Below are positions 56,073-64,000 of a stretch of DNA of 64,000 nucleotides, piece by piece. Each line of letters opens with the position of its first letter. Positions within the stretch are counted from its first letter, which is position 1. A model generated the notes under the pieces. It was given only the letters and a program-made list of their open reading frames with translations, made no database searches and was not told where the DNA came from. The DNA lies in contig NC_134843.1 in NCBI RefSeq assembly GCF_965363235.1, forward strand, positions 86,647,795-86,711,794, given 5' to 3'. The position numbers and the translations under genes are program-made. Origin of the DNA: Mytilus galloprovincialis (taxonomy: Eukaryota > Mollusca > Bivalvia > Mytilida > Mytilidae).

Positions 56073-57442
56073 GTTTTACCAAGTTTGAATATGGGACATT
56101 TATTTTGTAATGAGACAGAACCTCAACAACACAAAATACCAATATAATGGCAGACAACTAATCTTCAACAATAGACTAGTGTCTGCAATATCTCAAGCTG
56201 ATCATGAATCAGACAAATTGTAAATTAACCCCAATCCTTTCTTTGAAATGAAATTTTAAAAAACCTTAATAGTAGTACATCACAAATAACCAAAAGACAT
56301 CCATAGAAAGGAAAGCATTATTTAACAATAGTAAGGAGCTGTTATAGGTCACTGCATAATTCAAGCTTCATGGTCAATGTCTATATGATAAGGTCAAAAT
56401 GTTTTGATCAAATTGAAACAAGTATCTAAGAAACCTAATCAGATGTTTTTGTGGAGCCTTTTGCCTTTTCCAAAAAGCGATCCTACATGCCAGTGGCAGC
56501 GTCCTCAAATATTCACTCTGTGGTTAAAGTTTTTAAAATTTCAATCACTTTCTTAACTATCTTGGATTTCTACCAAACTAGGACAAAAGCTTGATTTTGA
56601 TCAAAAGATGGTATCCAGAAGTAAATAAATTTTGAAGAAAAAGAAAAAATCTTTTTTTCCTCTTTTTAACAGTATATATGAATTTAGTTTTTCTACCAGT
56701 TGACATTATTAACATTCACTCTGTGGTTAAAGTTTATAAAATTTTAATAACTTTCTTAAACTATCCTGGATTTCTACCAAACTTGGACAGAAGCTAATGT
56801 TTATGATCAAAAGCTAGTATCTAGAAGAAAATTTTGTAAAAATATATTTCGTGCTTTTCTGTGTGTTAATTATGTACTTAGTTTCCTTCCAGTTAACATT
56901 ACATACAATCTGCAGTTAAAAGTAGGCAAGACACTGGGTTAGGTGGAACCTTACAAATTATTTTTTTCACAGAGTAAAACCTCAATCATTAATGCATTCG
57001 AAATTATTCAAATCTAATTATCTCCATGAAAGAGTGTTACAATACATGTAGCTATAGTTGTATGTTTTGTAAAAGAAAGTAAGATAATGAAGTGCACACT
57101 TTTTTATGTTGCATGTATTTCGAATAGACAGAAAAAAATGTTAGCCATTCCTTACAATTTTAAAGCAGAGTAAATCATGAAAAACGTTTGATGTTACAGT
57201 CACATGACAAAATTATGTCTATGAGCAGATAGACAAAACACTTTCAGACTATCAGAAGACGTGTTACATCCAAAATTAAATTATTTGTTTGAAACCACCT
57301 TTCTTGAAATTTGAAATTTGTTGGAAGTTATTTTTGTGCTTCAAGTAGTAGTATATATTGAAAAGTGCTGTTAACATGTCTATATGAATGAGGTAACAGC
57401 ATTTAAAAAAAAAATTAGGCAAATTTCAATTAACCAAGGAAT
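56073..57442. other. Repeat-poor stretch
   Basis: A loose two-copy repeat ('cactctgtggttaaagttt', 'ctatc-tggatttctacca') at about 56510 and 56715. No gene was recognised. Confidence 0.45.
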
Positions 57443-58026
57443 AAAGGAGTAAGTTCGGTAAGGGCCATATTTGGCCCCAATTATAAAGTTCATAGTTACA
57501 AGACAATAAATGTTTTAAGTTGCCTTAAAGATATGTGAGAAAGTTTAACAGAACTGTTTTTGTCAAGATTTTATTCTAACACGTTGATTTTTACATCCCA
57601 AATAGGTCAAAATAAAGGGTTTTGGTGAAATTTGACAAAAACAGCTAGATTTCAACCAATTTAAGGATCAGGAAAGATAGAGCGCAGGCGTCGACAAACT
57701 TAATATTCAAATAAAATATGTGAAATGTCTTCACAAACATTATTTTAAAAGATCTTTGTTGTCGACGTATGCGCTCTATGTTTCCTGTCTAATAATCTAT
57801 GGGAAATTTACCCATTTTCATTGATTTTTTCGTGAAAAATCAATATGAGTACAACTTGTGACGTCATAATGAAACGCAAAAACGTAAAATTTTCAACAAA
57901 ATGGCTTATTTCCTATCTAGTCACTGTATAAGCTATAATTTATTGTGATATTGGTCAATAAATCCGAATTTGAAATTGACACTAAAAATGGGGGCCATTT
58001 TAGGACCTTACCGAACATACTCCTTT
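57443..58026. mobile_element. 584-bp terminal-inverted-repeat element, copy 2
   Basis: AAAGGAGTAAGTTCGGTAAG at left and CTTACCGAACATACTCCTTT at right, the same family and almost the same length as 22371-22952. No protein frame. Confidence 0.78.
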
Positions 58027-58031
58027 AATAA

Positions 58032-58312
58032 GGGAGCTACCATTTAATTTTTATGGGGGGGCTAGGATGAAATTTGAAAAAAATAGGCAGGACAGGAGTT
58101 TTGAGTAAAAAAAAAAGGCAGGATGAGACACTTGCAAAAAAAAAAAGTCAGGACGACAATTTAGGTAAAAAAAAGTCAGGATAAACTAAAAAAAAAAGGC
58201 AGGACCGAACAGAGTGAAAAATAAAAAGGCAGGACAGAGATTACAGCTAAAAAAAAATGCAGGACAAAATTTTTCCTCCTAGCCCCCCCATAAAAATCAA
58301 ATGGTAGCTCCC
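58032..58312. mobile_element. 281-bp PIF/Harbinger-like MITE with periodic core
   Basis: Inverted arms GGGAGCTACCATTTAATTTT and the mirrored end, flanked by TAA (58029-58031, 58313-58315), the TWA target typical of PIF/Harbinger. The core is a run of 'aaaaaaaggcagga' modules about 30 bases apart. It sits 5 bases from the previous element. Confidence 0.8.
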
Positions 58313-58574
58313 TAAGGAAGTAACAATTTTTAAAAAGATAAAAAAAAATTAAATCTGAAAAGGAAGAAATTTAACATTCATACGTTAAATGCCACTAAAA
58401 AAGATTTAGAATTAGCTCTTGAAATCTTCAAATAAAATCCTGGAAGGTTTGAAAAACTGAACTGAAACCAAATGGACTGGACTGAATCATGAAAATTTAT
58501 ATTTTATTGCTTGGCTGTATTTAACACTGTTTTCGGCATATAGTTCATGCATGTACATGTATACAAATATAGTA

Positions 58575-58845
58575 CTTAGGAAATGACAAACTGTCATAGA
58601 TATAAGAAGATGTTGTATCAGTGTCAATGAGACAATTCTCCATCCAAGTCATAATTTGTAAGAGAAAAAGCATTATAGGTCAAAGTATGGTCTTCAACAT
58701 GTTCAACACAGAGCCTTGTCTCACACCTAACAGTAAGCGATAAGGGCAGCAAAATGACTAGTGTAAAACCATTAAAACAGGAAAACCAACAGTCAAATTT
58801 AAAAAAAAAAATGAGAAACACATGAACCACATTAACAAAAACAAC
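58575..58845 (-). repeat. Common dispersed repeat, free copy
   Basis: 'agtgtcaatgagacaattct', 'aggtcaaagtatggtcttca' and 'accattaaaacaggaaaacc' match the repeat nested in copies A and B, in the opposite orientation. Confidence 0.7.
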
Positions 58846-60518
58846 TACTGAAAATCAGATTCCTGACTTAGGACCGATGGAAAAAAATGCAGCAGGTTTA
58901 AATGTTTAAATAGGTACAACCTTCATCCTTACCCGAAACAATAGTGTTACATCACACATAGATGCAAACAAATGCAGCAGGTTTAAATAGGTACAAAACC
59001 TCACCCATACCATAACAATAGTGTAAAATTACAACATAGAAAGGCACACTATAAAATATCAGTTGAAATGGCTTAACTCAATAAAAAGACATATAAAACA
59101 CAAATGAACATACATAATGTTCATTTATACATTGAATTTAGCGTTTGTTTACCTTACAGATACTGAAAATTACTGATTTAACTTATAAAATTGTCCTCAG
59201 TTATTATTAGGACCATATAAACATTTCACTCATGCTAGGATAATGCAGAGAAAGACTGTAATTTGTTAGAGAAAAAAATATGAATCTGTCAGAAATATTT
59301 TAGCAGCATAATCATATGTGAACAGTAGCAATCATTTCATTTTCATTTTGTTTTGGAAAAACAGTTTGTTAAGATACCTTTTCAATGAAAGATTATTAAT
59401 AGATGTTGCTGTTTTTGCTTTTTCAGAGAAGTGAAATCTGGAAGTATAGCACTGAAAAATATAGGGAAAAAATAATCATATAGGTAAAATATACAGTATT
59501 TATAGTATATCTTCATCATGTGGGAAATATTAAATAACTTTTAAAAGTTAAACAGAAATATCACAATCATAAGTTGAAGAGACTATCAATATCATAAGAA
59601 GACAAACATGAAAGGATAGTTATCCCAAAACACTAAAAAAAAATGAGAAACAGGAACACCCCCTAAAATAAGTTGGATTCAAATCCAGGATTTTGAAAAA
59701 AGCAATCTTTAGAGTAGACAGGTTATAAAGAATGCATTTAACCATAGCATTATAGCTCCTTAAGGGGCATCCATCCCAACCAGAAATCTTCCTCTGCAAA
59801 TGGTTAACTCTTGTTCCATGTGTTCTGTCAGAAGTGTTAGCAAATATGTATCCCTAATGATAACCAACTTTTTAAAGATTTTGTCATGTGTTAAAATCAT
59901 ACAAGTGATAGTATTAGATCCATAGTAGAATGGTGGATACCTTTGACCATACCCTAACACATTTCATAAACCTTGTGATACTTGTTAATTCTCTCATCCT
60001 CAAACACAACTGGAAAAGTAAAATATAAAAACAAACAGTAGATTTATAAGTGACCATAACTTGTCAATACAGAAGTTGAAATGTAACAAAGTACAAATTG
60101 AAGAAATCGGAAAAAGAAGAAATACAACCCCACTGAAAGCATTCAGAAAGAATTACATGATATTAATTTCTTATGATTTTATTTGCATTTCATAATTTCA
60201 CTTATATTTACCTCAATTGATTAAAAAAAATAATAATTGGACAAACATTTATCTGGATCCTGTTAAAATTAGGTGATCCTGTCTGGTCTTTTATAACTTG
60301 CATTTGCCCAATGACTACAGGCATTTAAAAGAATTTAAGACATCTGTTAGATTTGGATATAATGGACATAGCTTGACTAACACTACATACTTTTTTCCAG
60401 TTTTTTTGTGGCGAAAGGATCCTATATTCTGTTCAGTGTCCTCAACATTGGTTTAATCTATATAATATATATTTAAAATATTTGATATTAAACTTGAAAA
60501 GAAGCTTTAATATATATG
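58846..60518. other. AT-rich intergenic or intronic sequence
   Basis: A short duplication ('gcagcaggtttaaat' at 58890 and 58975). Otherwise nothing is recognised. Confidence 0.4.
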
Positions 60519-60520
60519 TA

Positions 60521-61518
60521 GGACTCAATTCTATGGCGGGTTCCAAATCTATGGCAGATTCCTAATCTATGGCAAATGTGACGTTACAAACGCTAAACAA
60601 CTCAAATCTATGGTAATTTTTTGTTTTCTCCAAATCTATGGCAGATCTGGGGAAAAGAGTAACATATAACGTCACAATTGAATAACGCTATATTATATCT
60701 TCGCTAACGATGGCGGAACTCATAGATTTTTATACCATTCAAGATGAATTTAAGGTATTTCCCTAGCAACAATTTGCAGGATGTTTATAGGAAGGTGTGA
60801 CCTATAACCCCAAAGAGGGATTAAATGTGCTGTACTGGTGAATGCCCGCGATGATCAAGGGAACCGCTATTTTCAGTACCACATTTTTGGGGGAAAGGAG
60901 TATTAGAAGTAGTGTGCCATTGGCAAAACAATCAAATGACTGGATACAAGTTTGATTTAAATCATCATCAAATAAAAAAGATGTATTATAAACGATATCG
61001 CTGAAATAAATATAATAATTGAAAATACAAACTTCATTTTTATTTGATACTTTTTTCTTTTTTTGTTGGACCTTCTTGTTTGTTACACTTAAATTTAAAG
61101 GGTTTAATTAGTAGTTGGTTTAATGAATGGGTTTAACAGGTACCATGCACAGATTAAAAAATGTTTATATTTTTGCAGAGCACATCATTTAAATCTTGAA
61201 GTCTGTATAAAGATATATAAATCTAAGATTTATGATTTTTTTGGAGGTTTACCATTATGGAATGTTTATATCACCAATATTAATAGACATGCTCTCGTTG
61301 TTGTATATTGTCACTTGCTTAAGACAAGTCATTGGTCGAAACATTAACTGCATTGTTTTCGATTTGCAAAAAATTTGCCATAGATTTGAAAACAACATAA
61401 ATCAGTCATAGATTAGGAAATAACAAAACTTGCCATAGATTTAAATTTGGGATGGCATGATGTCACATTTACCATAGATTAGGAATCTGCCATAGATCTG
61501 GAACCCACCATTGAGTCC
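60521..61518. mobile_element. 998-bp foldback element with 'aatctatggcagattc' modular termini
   Basis: Flanked by TA (60519-60520, 61519-61520). The left 65 or so bases and the right end are inverted and composed of repeats of 'aatctatggcagattcc'. The module also repeats inside both ends. The interior has a short frame MAELIDFYTIQDEFK (60710-60754) ending at AAG|GTATTT. No transposase. Confidence 0.82.
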
Positions 61519-61649
61519 TACATGTATATCTGAACCAAAAATCAGCAGCCATTAAAAGTTTTTATGAATTTTAGTGGTTTTTTCCCCTGATAATTGATTT
61601 TGTTTTTACTGCAGATAGCATTTAGGTGCAATCTTTGATTATATTTTTT

Positions 61650-61870
61650 TAGACACCATTAACTTTGTCAAATATCCATAGAATTTTGTGAGACTGACAT
61701 ATGAATAAGATTTGATATGATTGCCAATAAGACAATTCTCTACCACATTGTTTTGTCAAATTTTTTCTCGAAGTTTCATGGAATGTATGTCACTGCTGAA
61801 TCTTTTGTAGACGAAACGCGCGTCTGGCGTTAATACAAAACTGGTATCTATGATGAGCTTATTTACACAA
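61650..61870. repeat. Mussel-type repeat 'acgaaacgcgcgtctggcgt'
   Basis: 'gacgaaacgcgcgtctggcg', 'ggtatctatgatgagctt' and 'gccaataagacaattctct' are phrases of repeats I associate with Mytilus. Confidence 0.55.
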
Positions 61871-61993
61871 AATGGACAAAAGCTTCTTCATGTTCAAAAC
61901 AGAAAATCTGGAAAAAAAAATTCTCTTAGCTGCCGTATTTAACTGATAACTATACTAAATTTTTGTCAGATAAAATTTCACCTTAACACTTAA

Positions 61994-62875
61994 CCCTTTC
62001 AACGCTATACACGGCATATGTCGCGATGACGTGATCCGTTCGCTACTGCTATTCGCGGCATTTGTCGCGATGAAAAAGGATTTTTCATCAGGACTCTTAA
62101 GCCATATGGTTTTCATTCCGGTTCTCTCTAACTTTTCCTCGTTTGAATCTATGATATACAAGGTCTCATTTGCGTTTGAAATCCCGGCAATTTATATTGT
62201 AAAACGATGCAGTATAAGGAAAATAGAAGGAAAATAAAAACAAATATTTTGACAAATGTAAATGGCAGAAATCGGAAACGAAGCTGTAAATATGGAAAAA
62301 TTTCAGCATTTCTATGGCGAAACTAACAACGAGGATTAGTTTTAAGGTTTTTTTTATCTCAATGTGTTTATTACATTTAATTCGCGTGGGTAATATGATT
62401 TCATTGATCATTACGAGACATAGAAAAAGGGGGGAAAACGGAAGTTGACTGAAATTTTTTTGGACGGAGCTATTTATTTGTGCCACGATTACATAATACA
62501 TTGTGTATGGTGCAATACACTACAGAATCGGGCAACTGGTGTCTTCTTTATTATATGGCAGATAAAACAACAAAATAAATGAAGACTAAAACTAGTTTTT
62601 ATTCAAAATTCAACACAAATGTAATGAATTACACCTTTTACCTGTTAATTACCTGAAAATGCAGGTAACCTGATAAAAATTTCACTAAAATAGTTGCCTA
62701 ACATTACAGTTCATGCTCTCCTGAGCATTTTTCATGCAATAACTTTCTCTGTATCTCATATAATAAAAAAAGATACAGCAGTCTGAAAAGGAAAATACTG
62801 TTCTAATGAATGAACACAAAAAAAAAAAATGCAGCAGCAGTCATTTTTCTATTTTTTTGTGTAGCGTTGAAAGGG
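61994..62875. mobile_element. piggyBac-like MITE, 882 bp
   Basis: Left TTAA|CCCTTTCAACGCTA, right TAGCGTTGAAAGGG|TTGA. TTAA target with CCC..GGG ends is the piggyBac signature; the right TTAA appears mutated to TTGA. Subterminal 'cggcat-tgtcgcgatga' occurs twice at the left. No transposase. A 44-codon plus frame at 62314-62448 (MAKLTTRISFK...) is probably incidental. Confidence 0.75.
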
Positions 62876-63070
62876 TTGACAGAAGTAATCGGATTTAGAC
62901 AAGGCTATATGAAACACTTTAGAAATGTATGAAGCCAGAAACACTACTTAAAATTAATCATGCAAAAATATTTATGTTACTATCAAACAGATTATTCACA
63001 ATCAAACATTGTTTAAGAGAAATTGACCTACAGTATAAACACAATACATAATAAATTAACTTTTTTTCAG

Positions 63071-63078
63071 AATTCAAG
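63071..63078 (+). promoter_or_regulatory. Splice acceptor and start of RBM12-like coding exon
   Basis: TTTTTTTTCAG precedes 63071, and the ATG lies 8 bases into the exon. This implies at least one upstream 5' UTR exon that I could not locate. Confidence 0.7.
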
Positions 63079-64000
63079 ATGTCAGTTATAATTCGTCTCC
63101 AGAACTTACCATGGTCAGCAAGTGCCATGGATATACGCCAGTTCTTCAAGGGACTCAACATACCCCCAGGAGGTGTTCACATCATAGGAGGAGAAAAGGG
63201 TGATGCTTTTATAGCTTTTGTAAGTGATGAGGATGCCAGAAAGGCAATGATGATGAATAATGGCTATGTTGATACAAATTCTGTGCAGCTGTTTCTTAGT
63301 AGTAAATCAGAAATGCAGAATGTTATTGGTGAGGCTAGGAATCAAAGTGCTCCAGCATCAATTGAGCAAACAACACCGCCACAAACACATCAAACACCAC
63401 CTCAGCCATATATGGCTTCAGAATATGGTAAACCAGCAGATAAACAAGTTTATCCACCACAAGACAGACAAGCTCCAGAATTAGACAGAGGATATGATAG
63501 ACCAAGCCAGTCATACACACACAATGTTATGCCTGTAGGACCACAGTATGACAGACCAGATCAACATCAGGGGCATTATGATGATCAGTTAGGAAGATAC
63601 CCAGACAGAACAGCAGCACCTCAAAATGTTCAGGAACAGCTTTCATACAATAGAGAAAGCCAACCAACTGAGAGGTATGGTCAGCCTCTTGAAAGAAGAT
63701 ATCCAACTGGAGATACTCCAAAAGATGCATACTCTCAGCCAACACCCAATGGTGATTATGACCGTCACAGTTCCCATTCACAAGAATCAGTTGCAGACAT
63801 AGCCAGGTATGGACAACAGCCTGACAGATATGCAAAAGATAGATTTCCAGACCGTTATCCACCACAGAGCAGAGATGGCTATCAAGAGAGATATCCTCCA
63901 GCATCTAGAGAGGGATTTCCTGATAGGTTTCAACCAAGATCAGATCGTGGTTCATCTGTTGAGAGTAGAACAAGCTATCCACCACCTATTGAATTGGATG
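63079..64000 (+). CDS. RBM12B: RBM12/RBM12B-like RNA-binding protein, 5' part (runs off the edge)
   Basis: 307 codons without a stop. Residues 3-80 form an RRM: VIIRLQNLPWSASAMDIRQF, GGVHIIGGEKGDAFIAFVSD, EDARKAMM and VQLFLSSKSEMQNVI. This combination is the hallmark of the first RRM of RBM12 (SWAN) and RBM12B. It is followed by a long disordered Gln/Pro/Tyr/Arg-rich linker with repeated RYP, DRY/DRF and PPxxR motifs. Later RRMs would lie beyond the window. The protein is nuclear and presumably binds pre-mRNA. The symbol is chosen by synteny with TMEM67; a pre-duplication RBM12 ortholog is equally possible. Start: first ATG, at the conserved N-terminus. Confidence 0.88.
   Translation, partial: MSVIIRLQNLPWSASAMDIRQFFKGLNIPPGGVHIIGGEKGDAFIAFVSDEDARKAMMMNNGYVDTNSVQLFLSSKSEMQNVIGEARNQSAPASIEQTTPPQTHQTPPQPYMASEYGKPADKQVYPPQDRQAPELDRGYDRPSQSYTHNVMPVGPQYDRPDQHQGHYDDQLGRYPDRTAAPQNVQEQLSYNRESQPTERYGQPLERRYPTGDTPKDAYSQPTPNGDYDRHSSHSQESVADIARYGQQPDRYAKDRFPDRYPPQSRDGYQERYPPASREGFPDRFQPRSDRGSSVESRTSYPPPIELD

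Noticed and set aside
63335..63904. Antisense open frames opposite the RBM12-like exon
   Set aside because: They mirror the biased codons of the Gln/Tyr/Pro-rich linker and have no independent signal.

Overview
This window looks like nuclear DNA from a bivalve mollusc, most likely a mytilid mussel. It is AT-rich, its genes are split by GT-AG introns, and it is packed with short interspersed repeats of a type I associate from memory with Mytilus genomes. That species guess was not checked against any database.

Two protein genes are clear. The first is a complete meckelin gene (TMEM67, a ciliary transition-zone and Wnt co-receptor membrane protein). It runs on the minus strand from the start codon at 39244 to the stop at 1566. 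I could assemble 21 coding exons by hand. Their phases all join, they sum to 2967 bases, and they encode 988 residues, against 995 in the human protein as I recall it. The second is the 5' coding part of an RBM12/RBM12B-type RNA-binding protein on the plus strand, starting at 63079 and running off the right edge. In human, RBM12B and TMEM67 are also divergent neighbours, so this looks like conserved microsynteny. A CpG-poor promoter region with ETS, CCAAT and YY1-like sites lies at about 39.25-39.56 kb, between the two genes.

Layout. 1-1565 is the 3' UTR and downstream flank of TMEM67. 1566-39244 holds the TMEM67 exons with repeat-rich introns. These introns contain a truncated LINE, two copies of a 1.2-1.3 kb bivalve repeat, a hAT-like element with an 8-bp target duplication, foldback elements, and an orphan plus-strand promoter with a first exon at 20.87-21.15 kb. 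39.5-63.07 kb is intergenic, or is the 5' UTR/first intron of the RBM12-like gene; it contains a tRNA-derived SINE and several terminal-inverted-repeat elements. 63071-64000 is the RBM12-like exon.

Three things stand out. (1) At five TMEM67 exons (3, 4, 9, 13 and 18) the splice-site region has been copied in tandem into the neighbouring intron, as arrays of 29, 49 and 61 bp units or as single duplications, creating rows of decoy splice sites. (2) Two copies of a 2199-bp element of identical length lie in inverted orientation 15 kb apart. They flank the promoter and first four exons of TMEM67. Each has TA target duplications and terminal inverted repeats, and carries an apparently captured spliced gene. 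(3) Several elements have long inverted termini built from short degenerate tandem phrases.
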